Positions 21,978 to 33,440 of a DNA stretch of 64,000 bases are shown here, one piece after another. This DNA is from Liolophura sinensis. Its lineage: Eukaryota > Mollusca > Polyplacophora > Chitonida > Chitonidae. Below the pieces are notes generated by a model. The model saw nothing but the letters and a program-made list of their open reading frames with translations. It was not told the origin of the DNA and made no database searches. The stretch is taken from assembly GCF_032854445.1 (NCBI RefSeq), contig NC_088304.1, forward strand, positions 25,743,704 to 25,807,703. Direction: 5' to 3'. Numbering within the stretch: the stretch's first letter is position 1; every line of letters begins with the position of its first letter. Position numbers and translations under genes: made by a program.

Positions 21978-22027
21978 AGCAAAAAAAAAAAAAACAAAAA
22001 ACAAAAAACAAAACAAAAAAAAAACAA
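21978..22027 (+). repeat. A-rich simple repeat
   Basis: A (CAAAAA)n-like stretch. It is the sole cause of lysine-rich or phenylalanine-rich open frames in this interval. Confidence 0.9.
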
Positions 22028-22234
22028 GAAATATATAGGTATAAGTGGTTTCAAAAAAATTGTAAATTGACAGTTTCGGAACTCTTGTGTACATCTTTAG
22101 GAAGGTTGGTTTGCCGCCCAAGCAAAATAAATACCTACTCTTATGCTGTACGTCTTTGATTATAGTTCCAAATGCATATATAAGGAGATTAATCTGTAGA
22201 GTATCTGGATACTTAGAAAACAAAGGATGTTCTT

Positions 22235-22400
22235 CTTTAGCTTAGAACATTCCTTGAGTCTTTCCAACATCATTTAAAACTGTTGACTGCTTTACTGTGC
22301 ATGATGTCGCCCCATTTGTGTATTTTATATACTTTCTTATTTCTTTGCTGGTTTATGATAAACGTGGTGTTGGGAATAGACCCTATTCACGGCAAGTACC
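22235..22400 (+). repeat. Penelope-like element tail fragment, copy T6
   Basis: Short piece: TTAGAACATTCCTTGAGTCT, TTTCCAACATCATTTAAAAC, TTTATGATAAACGTGGTGTT. Same strand as the other tails. Confidence 0.55.
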
Positions 22401-24370
22401 ATTACGACTCAGAACGAGGTTTGGCTAACAAAGAATAAAAAAAAAACATAGCGGCATTCCATTGCTGTGTACCTCTAAGTAGAAACGATTCACGGTAGAA
22501 CAAGGAAAACAAGCTAATTTTTCATCGATTCCTGTGACAAAACTCTACGAAAGGTGTGGACAACTAAGATCAAGCGAAATCCTGGGCCATACTTTAAGGT
22601 AAGTCAGTATATCACGCATCTCATGTAAATCGTGTATGTCAACAACAACAACAACATACGATGTACCCGTACGGTAGGCATATAAATGTATGCAGCAATA
22701 TGCATGTCGTTTCAAAAGTGTGTCTCGGTTAATGTGAGCTGCGAATGTAACGGGTGTTAATGTATTTTTTTTTGCACATTCAGATAACCAAGGGTACTAG
22801 TGTGTGGTCAGCTCATGGCAAGGCCTGTGATAACCCATACATTGTCAGGAAAGAAGCGGTTACAACCTGGTGCAGTACCATCAATCTTTCCATAAGTTAA
22901 AACTGTTCCAGAGCGGAAAATTTCAAACAGAACATCTGCTGGGTTAGTGTTGTTTGTTTTTATGTGTTCATTTAAATATGTGAAAGCAGTATCATGTCAG
23001 ATATTTCATAGTCTTCGTAGAGAAATTTAGAGTAAAAAGCGTACATGTGTATCTACATGTATATCACAGTTTCTGATAGCTCTTTGGGTTTTACGCATGA
23101 TATATGGAGAAAAACAATGATCTCGTTTCCTCTGAAGCAGCGTAAGAATTGCGCTACCAAAGTATAGGTGTCGTTCAAAGTGTCTTGGTTTAGAACTTTT
23201 GATTTAACCAAATATTACGGGGTAGTCCGGTATGACTGTTATATTTGGTTATTTGTAACTATGTAGATTGTCACTGTATCAGATGGTGCAATCAGCTGTT
23301 CGATCAGCTGTATTCAGGTCACATGACGTAAGGCGCGTACCTTGCTCATCAGGTAATTTTACCGATTCGTTGTTTTCCATGATATGTATGATCACTGTTG
23401 TCATATATTGTGGAAGTGTATGATTAAACAGATGAAACAGGGATTAACTTCGTGTATTTTGTGTTAATTTGCCGCGATTCAGGACAGGTTGTCACGTTGC
23501 ACTGCCCAGCGGTAATCGCTAAGGTCAAGGTCGACTTTGTTTACAGAAAAAAACAAAGTGTATTTTGAATATATTCCCATTCAAAACATATTTACAGATA
23601 GATGATTGCCTTTTATTTTACGGCATTTCAGACATATAACAGCTAACTAGTTGATGTCAAGTACGCCTGGCAGTACTCTCCTTTGTGGGATTTATGCAGT
23701 TGCATATATATAGTAAGTGTATTTTAGTTGTTTGATTATATTGGTATAACAAGTGCGTCTTCCATGGATTCCATACACATGAGTGAGCGTTGTCATTATT
23801 TTGGGCTCATATTTGTCCATGCGGGTAGCTTGTAGCGAGGAATTTGTACCATCTAATTGAAGATATTTTGCTTTGACCACTTACAAGGCAATGTAGTGGA
23901 ATTATAACTGTATTAATTTCATTGTTGGTAGTTACAATACATCCACACTCTGATGTTGAGGTAGAAACAGACGCTGACATACCGACGTGGTGAACCATAT
24001 CATTTTCAGTGAGGTCTCTGTTGGTAATTTAAGTCTCCAACTTATGTGATTGTGAACATGGCAGAGTTATTTACTTCTATTGAGAATTTCATTGATATGT
24101 GGTGAATTGATAGTTATTACAATTTATCTCAGTTTGATTCATTCCAAAATGTAACTATGTAAGATCAGAGATAGTTATGTAATTCATATTTACACATAAC
24201 AAGTGTCAGAAATTATATTGCCTTTTTTCCCGTGAATCTCAATTTCAGTTTAAACCAGGCAAACTAAACTTTCTGAAATTAAATTGCAAATTACATTGTT
24301 GAATAGACATGATTCTGTGTGTAATAATTTACAAGCTGGGATAAGATAAGTGGTTTGTTATATGACTTAT
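22400..24370. other. No gene seen
   Basis: AT-rich with only short open frames. A possible donor-like AAGGTAAGT at about 22598 has no convincing exon attached. Confidence 0.4.
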
Positions 24371-24388
24371 ATCATCTATTTTGATGAG

Positions 24389-24574
24389 GGGGCCGTGCCT
24401 CAGTTGCTTAGCGCGCTAGTGGCACAGGAGTCTCCCACCAGCGCGGTCGCTGTGGGAAGATCTCATTCAGCAACCTCCGGATGGTCGTGGGTTTCCACTC
24501 ACCATAATGCTGACCGCCGCGCTATAAGTGAAATATTCTTGAGTACGGCGTAAAACACCAATCAAATAAATAAA
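24389..24574 (+). mobile_element. SINE S1 with 12-bp target-site duplication
   Basis: Begins GGGGCCGTGCCTCAGTTG and ends (AAAT)n. It is flanked by TATTTTGATGAG at 24377-24388 and 24575-24586, a clear target-site duplication. An internal deletion removed the B-box and the middle. About 130 bp away lies an inverted S1 copy. Confidence 0.9.
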
Positions 24575-24701
24575 TATTTTGATGAGCTGAAATAATTTCA
24601 TTCGAAATACATGCAATAGTTTGAATTTGTCCATGGTAACATACACATGACTAAAACATCACTGTGTTATTCACTGTTAATAACTGGCTAAATGAGTTTT
24701 G

Positions 24702-24950
24702 TATTTATTTATTTATTTGATTGGTGTTTTACGCCGTACTCAAGAATATTTCACTTATACGACGGCGGCCAGCATTATGGTGGGTGGAAAACGGGCACAG
24801 CCCGGGGGAAACCCACGACCATCCGCAGGTTGCTGGCAGACCTTCTCACTTAAGGCCGGAGTGTTGAACTCACAGCGACCGCATTGGTGAGAGGCTCCTG
24901 GGTCATTACGCTGCGCTAGCGCGCTAACCGACTGAGCCACGGAGGCCCCA
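24702..24950 (-). mobile_element. SINE S1, near full length
   Basis: Reverse orientation from the TTTATTTATTTATTTGATTG tail to the tRNA-like A-box (AACCGACTGAGCCACGGA) at the right end. The body blocks are well preserved; the segment near the B-box reads GTTGAACTCACAGC. It forms an inverted pair with the copy at 24389. Confidence 0.9.
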
Positions 24951-25098
24951 AATGATTTTTTTAAGAATGTCTTATATACATGTAGTTGTATGACATATGG
25001 GTTCCATACTAGGTCATTATGCATAACCAGGTATTGTAAGAGGAGATAACTGGTATTTCTACCAAATTTTTTCCGAACTCCTCAATTTAATAGTAGAA

Positions 25099-25436
25099 AT
25101 GTTTAGGTATAATTCCTTTTGTTGTTTTATGTTGCCAGGCATACTTGTTACTGCCACTGCCTTCTTTAGCCACTTCTTTACTCAACCACTTGTTCCATGT
25201 GTGTTGTTATCTCTGGAAAGGAGGTGTTTAAGTGGATTGTTGCTGATAATGATCCTGTCGAACTCACTTTATACCATGTGTTGGCTCCCTTACGACGTAA
25301 ACTGCCTACACAAAGAAACTGTATCCCTGACTACATTTGGTACACATACGCTATGATAACTTCGTTAATAATTCTAAAGATTTGCCAGACGGTAGCCGAA
25401 CGCATAAGGCAGAAGTTGGCAACCTTCGACATGTAG
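25099..25436 (+). other. Overlapping open frames, unrecognised
   Basis: The better frame starts at 25197 and encodes 79 residues (ISGKEVFKWIVADNDPVEL ... CQTVAERIRQKL) ending at 25436. The composition is protein-like, but I do not recognise a family and cannot place splice sites. It could be an exon or a fragment of an element. Confidence 0.25.
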
Positions 25437-25674
25437 AATCTTTTTATAACTTAAAGCCTTTTGTTAAGCTGTACAGCTGATAAGTAAATAACATGAAATA
25501 TTCAGTGTGCCTGATGTTCTGAGAGGAGGTCAAGCCGAAGGCAAATACAGTTGTCTAGACCAACGACGAACAAGGGTGTCATGCACCCTGCTGGGTCTCA
25601 GCCTCTGGTATGGCCTCATCTTTCTGGTTACTCTTTGCTTCGCTGGCACTGATATTTGTCGGTAAGTTTACGTT

Positions 25675-25945
25675 AACATAGTGCGTGTAATGCAGGTAAA
25701 TATAATACAGCATAGATATATAAATCAGAGCAGCGACGACTAGTGTGATAGCTGGCAAATGGTCACACATAACCGGTGAAATACGGCATCTTGTCAACTA
25801 ACCCCACTGAAAGATTTATTCACGTAAATGCATAAACAGTAGCAAATACACACCCACTAGCACCATGACAAGCGGAAATGGGAAAAATGCAGTGATGTTA
25901 ATTGCAATTTATTACACGTAATAGGTGTAGAATTACTCAGAAGGC
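25675..25945 (+). repeat. Family A dispersed repeat, copy 8 (most complete)
   Basis: Contains all landmarks in order: AGAGCAGCGACGAC, GTGATAGCTGGCAAATGGTC, AACCGGTGAAATACGGC, ATGCATAAACAGTAGCAAAT, GCACCATGACAAGCGG, TGCAATTTATTACACGT, GAATTACTCAGAAGGCT. This copy is the best for building a consensus. Confidence 0.7.
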
Positions 25946-26289
25946 TATTACGGAGCGTTGCAAGTAACCTATCAGTAAACTGTAACCCAGATAACGCACG
26001 AACAAGCAGGAATATGTCCATTTCTATTGTATGTGTTGTTGTCCACAGCAAAGAAGGTTACGCTTGTTTTAGCATTTAATTGTTTGTCTGTCAGCAACTT
26101 TACGGAAACAGTTTCTGGAGGATTTGGAATAAATTTCGGTGACAGTTTAGTGTTGGACCAAGCAGCAATCGCAGAAAATTTGATATTGATCCTACATTTT
26201 AATACTTCTATTCTTAATTTGTGGTCAAATAACCGTCTTCAAATTTGCGGAAAAGAATTGGCACGAGTTTCAGTGAAACTTTGTGTGTT

Positions 26290-26771
26290 CGTTGGCTGTG
26301 GCACAAGCAACGGTCAAATTTCACGATGTGGACCCGTTGGCTGTGGCACAAGCACCGGTCCATTTCACCATGTGGACCCGTTGACTGTGGCACAAGCACC
26401 TGTCCATTTCACCATGTGGACCCGTTGGTTGTGGCACAAGCACCGGTTCATTTCACCATGTGCACCCGTTGGCTGTGGCACAAGCACCTGTCCATTTCAC
26501 CAAGTGGGCCAGTTGGTTGTAGCACAAGCACCGATCCATTTTAATTTGTGGATCCATTGGCTGAGGCACAAGTACCGGCCTATTTCACCATGTGGACCCT
26601 TTGGCTGTGGCACAAGCACCGATCGATTTTAATTTGTGGATCCACTGGTTGTGGCACAAGTACCGGTCTATTTCACAATGTGGACCCGTTGGCTGTGGCA
26701 CAAGCACCGGTCCAGTTTAATTTGTGGACCCGTTGGCTGTGGCACAGGTGCCAGTCTGGTTTATTTTGGCC
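26290..26771 (+). repeat. 44-bp minisatellite, eleven units
   Basis: Units start at 26290 (45 bp), 26335, 26379, 26423, 26467, 26511, 26555, 26599, 26643, 26687 and 26731 (partial). The core is GTTGGCTGTGGCACAAGCAC, then either TTTCACCATGTGGACC or TTTAATTTGTGGATC; the two endings alternate in the second half. Because 44 is not a multiple of three, all three plus frames stay largely open, producing frames of up to 201 codons starting at 26027. I treat these as repeat-generated, not genes. Confidence 0.93.
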
Positions 26772-27289
26772 GTGATCCAGGGCTTGGTCTTATCAAGAAG
26801 TTTTGTACACGATACTTCACCATTGCTGCATGTCGCAACTGCATGTGTTAAGTTAACTTAATCTTGACAAGCGCATCGCTTCACTACATTTGTGTGTTGG
26901 TCTGAATGTCGACCGATCTGCATGTACCGGTGATTTCCTCGCCATTTCCAGATGCAGGAAGATTATTTATGTTTTTCTGTCTTTGTCTATCTTTGCCTCG
27001 CACGTTGGTTACGGCTGTGGTTATGGTTTAGCAGTGGTTGACACGGTGTTTTAACATGAGGAAGTGATGGCTCTCCTATGCGGGGTGTGCATTTACGCCA
27101 TTAATGGCGCAATCTGTTAGCACGAGAACTTATCACCCAGGTCAACTCGACCTGACCATTTCGTAGTATCGTAACAGAGTTGAATCAGCGCTAGTTAATT
27201 CAGCTCAAAATGCAGCCGAACAGGATATCGAGTGTTCAGCACGTCTACACAAGAAATGATGACGGATGTTGTTCTATCCATAAAGACGA

Positions 27290-27720
27290 CTCTTTGGATT
27301 TATGAACCGTCGCAATCAAAGCGCAACTGAGATACATATTTTTCTTATCGACAACCTGAATAGTGATTTCACTCATTCCACTGTAACATTCCATGTGTTT
27401 TTCCAACATCACTGAGCCTGTGGATGGTCGTATGTTTCCCCCGGGCTCTGCCCGGTTTCCTCCCACCATAATGCTGGTGACCGTCGTATAAGTGAAATAT
27501 TCTTGAATACGTCGTAAACAACCAATCAAATAAATCAAACATATCCAACATCGATGAAAACTGCTGACGACTTCTTTTGGCACGATAATTTCGTATTTTG
27601 TGTAATTTCTGAGTTTTCCTGGTGGTTTGTATTAACGCTGTTTTGAGAATTAGCTGTTGTATTTATTGATCTGAAACGCCGACGGTGATTGACAGCTGGC
27701 ATACGAAGGTGTGGTTTAGA
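27290..27720 (+). repeat. Penelope-like element 3' tail, copy T7, split by a SINE
   Basis: Tail blocks ATGAACCGTCGCAATCAAAG and CCATGTGTTTTTCCAACATC before 27417, and ATCGATGAAAACTGCTGACG through GATCTGAAACGCC after 27545. The SINE fragment at 27417-27540 sits in the middle, so the SINE arrived later. Confidence 0.65.
27417..27540 (+). mobile_element. SINE S1, 5'-truncated, inside the Penelope-like tail
   Basis: Starts within the body (CCTGTGGATGGTCGT) and ends with ACCAATCAAATAAATCAAA. TCCAACATC flanks both sides (near 27407 and 27546), consistent with a target-site duplication. Confidence 0.8.
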
Positions 27721-28053
27721 TCAGCAAATACTGTTATTAATACTGTTTCAAATATCTGTTACCGAAATAATGGTTTACGTCTGGCATGGGTATAGCAGTG
27801 AAGTCAAATGATCTTTAAATAACAGTTGAAGCCTGAATGCTGTCTCTGACTTGTTAACATTCATGTTATTTGTGCCGTCATTTTTCACGGACATCAAAGT
27901 GATACGAAGCCAGACATCTGTTTTGTTTTTGTACCTTTCGGTTTTGACATGTTGAGGACAAAATACGTGTAAGAAGTCCTAATCTATTTTGTGAAAGTTT
28001 GGATGCAATGAAACCGGTTTCTGTTCAAAACAGTTTGCTACTCTAACTTACAG

Positions 28054-28326
28054 TTATACAGCTGAGTGATGCAGACCTCTTCGAATGTCGACCTTGGTCT
28101 GTGGATGGAATGGATCGCGTAATCGTCGTGGACCTATGGAAAAAATGTTACACAGTATCTACACTCGAGCTAACATGGTCAGAGGCGAGAGATTTTTGTT
28201 CGGAGAATGGAGGCTATCTTACTGTCGCCAACTCTGCGTTCGAAGACACCTATTACTTTGGTCGGGCTGGCTGTTGGTTTATAGGTCTCAGTAGGGATTC
28301 TGCCAAGGGCTGGACGTGGTTAGACG
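28054..28326 (+). CDS. C-type lectin gene 2, N-terminal domain exon
   Basis: A plus-strand exon bounded by a CTAACTTACAG acceptor and a GTGAGT donor, with phase 1 at both ends. It encodes about 91 residues: an ECRPW start, KKCYTV, then the diagnostic block TWSEARDFCSENGGYLTVAN, WFIGLSRD, and GWTWLDG at the end. It is the first half of a C-type lectin-like domain and joins in frame to the exon at 29328-29492. A signal-peptide exon like that of lectin gene 1 is expected upstream, but I did not find a convincing one. The gene lies about 10 kb from lectin gene 1, in divergent orientation. Confidence 0.82.
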
Positions 28327-28544
28327 GTGAGTTTGACCGCAACCAGACGAGTACAAATTTGCTTTCATGTTCACCTGTTTGGGCTGAATATATAGGTATT
28401 CAAAACATTAAATGAATGAACCTGACGAATGTTATCGAAAATTTTAGGTTATACATGTATACATCGTGCAGATTTGGACAGCGATGGTATTGGCGCCGTG
28501 GACTTACTAATCTATCGTCTTGTGTTTTCTATATGTATAATTTG

Positions 28545-28712
28545 ACCCAGAAACCTCTCACCAATGCGGTCGCTGTGAGCACGTGGGAAGGTGTAAAAGC
28601 AACCTGCGGATGGTCGTGCCTTTCCCCCGGGCTCTACCTGGTTTTCTCTCACCGCCTTCGTGTATAAAGTGAAATATATTTGAGTAAGGCGTAAAATACC
28701 ATTCAAATAAAT
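28545..28712 (+). mobile_element. SINE S1, 5'-truncated
   Basis: Starts at GACCCAGAAACCTCTCACCAA and ends with CATTCAAATAAATAA. It lies in the intron of lectin gene 2 in sense orientation. Internal bases near the B-box are deleted. Confidence 0.85.
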
Positions 28713-29327
28713 AACCATGTTAGACCGTAAATATCTTTCATCTGAAATATACTTTATTTAGAGTGGTCTTTGCTATTAAGCAGAGTTGGAGAAGTAATAT
28801 GAACTCACGGTATTCCTGCGTGTTAGACGTCACCGGTCTCAAAATGCTGTTTTTTCATCATATTTTGTGAACAATTACATTGAAATCATGTGGAGAGACC
28901 AACCGTTCGAGACCCTTCATCCACCTGCATAATTCCAGTTTATCTATGTATATAATACAAAAGACAACGGCATAGAGGGTATACTTTCGTGCTGATATTG
29001 CCAGCCGCATTTTCGAAAGTTCACGCGCAAGTCATGTTTTTACGTTACTGTTTCGTTATCATTAGCGAACATTCTTCGTTAATCAGCATACCCAATATTG
29101 ATCGAAGGTAGATGAATCAGGTTTGGCAAATTTGGGTAAGAAAAGCAAAGACTTGTTCTGTAAGAATTCCAATAAATTGCCTGATACACATAAAGACAAA
29201 TTCATAAATATTTTACTTTCAGTGACTGTGAATATATCACCCTTATACAATTTCTGATCAGCACCAATATTTCCTGGAAATTTTGATGTCAAAGCAGTTT
29301 CTTTTTTCTCGCTTGCATTTGTGGAAG

Positions 29328-29492
29328 GGTCACTGGTAACGTTCGAGCCTTGGAACGTAACAGCTAGCGATCCGTTTGGCTCATGCGTGGTGAGATGTCA
29401 TGGACCAGACCCTTCAGTTCCAAAGGGAACCTGGCTTGTCCAATGGATTGCAGAATCCTGTGATAAAAAGATGAAATTCATCTGTGAATACG
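29328..29492 (+). CDS. C-type lectin gene 2, C-terminal domain exon
   Basis: The acceptor reads TTTGTGGAAG and the donor GTCAGT; phase 1 at both ends. It encodes 55 residues from GSLVTFEPWNVTA to KKMKFICEYG. Joining to exon 28054-28326 gives WLDG-SLVTFEPW, a natural lectin-domain junction. Cysteines are in the expected places (SCVVRC, ESCDKK, ICEY). The calcium motifs EPN/QPD and WND are missing (EPW, then WIAESC), so sugar binding of the classical kind is doubtful. The final exon beyond the donor was not identified; frame continuation past the donor reaches a stop at 29542. Confidence 0.8.
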
Positions 29493-29659
29493 GTCAGTTT
29501 TCCAAAAACCTGCAGCGCTCGTTGGTCCATTTTACCCAGTAATCAATTTGAACTTTTCACAGCCATGTTGAACATCATGATTTGTTGACTCAGTAAACGA
29601 GATTTTTTACACAGGTGACTCTATATATGATTTGTTTGACAAGATAACTGACGATGCTG

Positions 29660-29800
29660 TTATAAAATGTAGGCATAAATAATAAAATACAAATTCTAAT
29701 ATAAATATATTATAGAAACATAAAGGTTTTCAAGTATAAACTGTTTTGGTTGTTTTTATATTGTTTCAAACATATCATACAATTTTATTTTTATTTTTGA
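29660..29800. other. AT-rich noncoding
   Basis: Contains several AATAAA-type motifs downstream of lectin gene 2 that could serve as its polyadenylation signal, but AT richness makes this uncertain. Confidence 0.25.
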
Positions 29801-29842
29801 TGTTTGCATTACCATATTGAAAGTCATTCGCCGAATCGTGTT

Positions 29843-29915
29843 TTCAGCTTGTTCTTGCCACGATATAGTTCAAATATTACCATTGTGGCGTTATGCCATA
29901 ATCATTCATTCATTC
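29843..29915 (+). mobile_element. 3' tail of a second SINE-like family (S3)
   Basis: TTGTTCTTGCCACGATATAG, then GGCGTTATGCCATAATCATT and (CATT)n. The same tail occurs at 48755-48832. It resembles a short-repeat-tailed SINE end known from gastropods. Confidence 0.6.
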
Positions 29916-30125
29916 ATTAAACTAATTATAGTTGAAATATACTATGAACTTACTTAGCACCATACTAATGGAAAGAATTGAAATAATTTGACTAAGTGAA
30001 TGCTGGTGCTTATCTCTAAAGACCAAACCGTCAAACCCACTGAGCGCCCAGAAACGACGTCCTCTGACTCTCAACGAAAAACAACTATAGCCGGTAAGAA
30101 TATAATGAAAGACGCACATTTTATA

Positions 30126-30177
30126 TTCTTGCTTAATGCTTAGTGTTCTTGTTTAATGCTTAGTGTTCTCATGCTTA
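30126..30177 (+). repeat. 20-bp tandem repeat
   Basis: TTCTTGCTTAATGCTTAGTG is followed by TTCTTGTTTAATGCTTAGTG and a partial third unit. Confidence 0.8.
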
Positions 30178-30179
30178 AT

Positions 30180-31360
30180 TCAAAGCTTCCTGATGGATGA
30201 AGAAAATTATATTAAAGGGAAACTGCTCTAGGAATGGCTTTTTTGTCGTTTAAAGGAAAAAAAAACATTATACAAACTTTTATCCGATAAGAATATATCT
30301 TATCGTCACATTTCTGAAACATTTCCACTGTCTGGCGGTCCTATTACTCATTACAAACTGCTGCTTATCTCTGTTGCATGTTATCAGTTTTATTGGAGAT
30401 TGAAGTTGTTTTTCAAATTGATCGAGCGATTACTGACTCAGGTTCCTCTTTGCGCTTTACAAGTACTATATGATCAAAAATAGCGACTCACTTGTTCCAA
30501 AAAATCATTGTGGTGTATTTTTATAATATAATGTAATATAACATGTCTTATATGTTAAAAGGAGTGAGAGGGTATAGCCCATCAGTCCACCTGCCCGTCA
30601 CCCTCGTTTTTCAGACTTGATTTGAAATCGGTTGATCATACTAAAATGAAATTTGGTATATGACTTCACCCTGAACAGTTACAGATCAAGTTAGCGTATT
30701 CGTCTACTTGGTCCAGTTTGGACAAATTTATGGGCATTTTATCCAAAATTGGACATAACTGTTTTCCTGTTTGTTTTCCAAAACGATTCATCATACTGAA
30801 TTGACACCTGGCTGATGTTTTTATCATAAATTACAAGTTTTAGTTTTGGTGTAATATGCAGAGGATTCTTATTCAAAAAGAATGCAGTTTTGCCAGATTT
30901 TCCTATTCAGAAAGGTTCCACGGCTTGAAAATGACAAGTTGCAGATCAAGTTTGAGTGTTGGTCTGTTTTGTCCATTCCCAGCAAAATGATGGCCACTTT
31001 AGCTTTGTTGTAGACTTAACTATCCCTCTAGTATACAGCTGTCCTTTTAGTAGATGCTCTGTTATTCGAGATAACGGGCCCTTCTACGTGATCTTATGGT
31101 ACCGAGACAAGGCTCGTGTATAGATGGGCGCCATCAGCGCAGTGATTTCCCCAAAATTTGGGGATAATTGTTGATAGAAAATTATCAGATATTTAATGGG
31201 TATTTTCAGATTCCTTGATTGAAAATCTGTAACAATGACCAAAAACCAAGTACCTATCTGTGTCTGAAATAATCAAAAACATCCAAACTAAATATATGAC
31301 TATTTAGCCACGCCATAGCTAATTTGTATTAGGTTATTCAGCCTGGCGGAAAACGCAAGA
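30180..31360. other. No gene seen
   Basis: Noncoding. The stretch 30550-31000 (phrases such as CAGTTACAGATCAAGTT and AGTTGCAGATCAAGTTT at two places) may be an old internal duplication or a dispersed repeat. Confidence 0.35.
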
Positions 31361-31364
31361 CAGC

Positions 31365-33440
31365 ATGTATAGCGAGTTCGAAGAAGTAATCGCGTATGTC
31401 AAGGCACGCCTTCGCGTCTCTGTAGAGCTGAAGGCAAATCAGGTGGCCGCTCTTCGTGCTACATATGAGAAAGAGGATGTAACTGCCGTCTTACCCGCTG
31501 GTTATGATAGAAGTGTGGTATACCAGCTTATGCCTTGGGTCATCCAGCATCGAGAAGACAGTGAGGAACCCATGATAGCTATCGTTGTATCCCCTCTACA
31601 AGATTAAGTGGTAAGTGTGCTCTCTCCCCCCCCCCCCCTTCCTCCCCCGCTACTCACACACATCGAAATATAAATATATTCGAATTGCTATGGTTCAGCT
31701 TGAGCGCGGACGGAGATAATCCATAAAGAATTCACCTCTATATTAACCAGCCAAAACACCGTCAGTATGGAAACCTGCACAACCATGGCAACTGCTTGCA
31801 TTACTTTACATGTTTAATGTTCCTCTGGTATCACATGTCTTGTGTTTTCTTACCAAAATAGGCTTCGGGAAGGTCGGGGGATCTATTATAGAAAACGTTT
31901 GGTACATGCAAGTGGAAAATTATAACACTGACTCGTACTGATGCCTCTTCTTAACTGATATTCAGATACAGAACTTTGTGTCTCTAATTATACTCTCTCT
32001 CTCTCTCTCTCTCGACTGAAATAAGTCTAGTGCATTAATTAAATAGCTAATATGATTTTTATGGCAGATCAGCATGACAGAGAAGAATTTCAAGGTTTTA
32101 ATACATCTGAGACAGAATGCTCAACGTACGAAGTCATGGCAGGAAACAATGATCAGGCATTTAGTCATGACAATGATTCAGATAGTGATGAGGAAGAGGA
32201 GAATTTGCCCATATTCACAGAAAAGCTTTTTTTATTTAACTGCCTTGAGGGATGGGAAAGATGTTCAGATGTATGCCCATCCAGAGGCAGTGGTGTCAAA
32301 TAACCAAATGGGAAAGTTGTTACGATTAACAGTCTACAGGAAACGAGTTGGAGTTGGATGTATCGGTGTTGATGAGGTTCAAATGGTTGCTCAATGGTAA
32401 TTGTATACTGTTGTACTAAAATGCACAAAAATACACTCTGGTATCAAAGGTTTATCCTGTAATGTCTTCAAGTCAATATACAGCATTTGTTTGCAAAACA
32501 TCTAATTACACTGTCACAGAAAACAAACCATTCAGTATTTATATACATGAACAAATAATAAGGTGACCACATGTATCTTGCTTGAAGAAATAACTTATAT
32601 AACTTAAATAACAAATATATGAACTAAAAGGAGTAAAACTGGCTCCTGTATGTGTCGTAACAAATGTCCATGCATTGGTGCATATCAAAAGTATGAATAT
32701 CAAGCTTCACTTGATTTCTGTATTCAAAAATAATGGCATTGATATTTCCAGGGGAGACGATTTCACACAATTTTTCAACAAGCTAGGTGAATTCACTGCC
32801 CTGTTCCCTGATACGGCTCATCTGACGGTGACAGCAAAACTAACACCATCTGCGACCAACAAACTCACCGATATCCTGCAACTTGAAAACCCCACCATTG
32901 TCACCTGCAATCCAGATAGACCCAATATACGCTTGGAGGTGAAGACAAGGCTACCAAATATACATAAATTAGATAAATTTGATGACTTGGTGAACCCACT
33001 CAACACTGGACTAAATGAATTGCAACTGACTTTTTCAGTAGCCATTGTTTATGTTGATAACTTGGATGCTCTCTGGTACAGCTATCAGTATCTGGATCAA
33101 ACACTTAGTAAACGAGGATATTTACCAAATAAACCCAGACTCCTGTGAACAAACCTTTCGCAAAGTATCACAAAGACTATACACAGAAGATGAAGAGTCT
33201 CATTGTACAAGAGCTGCGCACGGAAAATCAAAACGTATTGAGCAGAGTTATTCACTTTAGGCCACCAACAACTCTTGAGTAATATATGCTGGAAATAGGC
33301 CGTGCTGTGAGGAGAGGACAACCGGTACAAGCAATTATATACTACAATAATAGCCACAAACAGACCAGGTCTGTCTCAAGACATCGTCAAATTCTGCCGA
33401 AATGAATCATGTTGTTTACGAAAGCTGCTGTTGGCTTATT
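31365..33440 (+). pseudogene. RecQ-like superfamily 2 helicase, spliced and broken
   Basis: Helicase motifs appear in order over at least three exons. Exon 1 (31365-31607) has the motif I region LPAGYDRSVVYQ, where the GxGKS lysine is lost (normally GYGKS). Exon 2 (to 32396) has YAHPEAVVS and motif II DEVQ in place of DEAH, and ends at a GTAATT donor. Exon 3 starts at 32752 and restores AQW-GDDFTQFF across the junction. It then holds motif III (TVTAKLTPS), CNPDRPNI, the motif IV region IVYVDN, and, after frameshifts, YHKDYTQKM, VIHFRPPTTLE, motif VI-like EIGRAVRRGQ and SCCLRKLLLAYFG near 33410. Motif V is deleted. RecQ-type helicases unwind DNA using ATP; this copy has lost key residues and is not intact. 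Confidence 0.72.
31993..32013 (+). repeat. (CT)n microsatellite
   Basis: About ten CT units, in the first intron of the helicase pseudogene. Confidence 0.95.

Noticed and set aside
21902-22223. Lysine-rich and phenylalanine-rich frames
   Set aside because: Caused by the A-rich simple repeat; low-complexity translation.
24755-25024. 89-codon minus frame over the SINE
   Set aside because: It is translation of the S1 SINE, and the same artificial peptide recurs at other S1 copies (for example 27245-27583 and 61588-61935).
25197-25436. C-terminal fragment of a known enzyme
   Set aside because: The peptide looks protein-like but I could not match it to a family, so no function is given.
26027-26632. 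201-codon open frame as a gene
   Set aside because: Two thirds of it is the 44-bp minisatellite, which is open in all three frames; no domain, leader or splice support.
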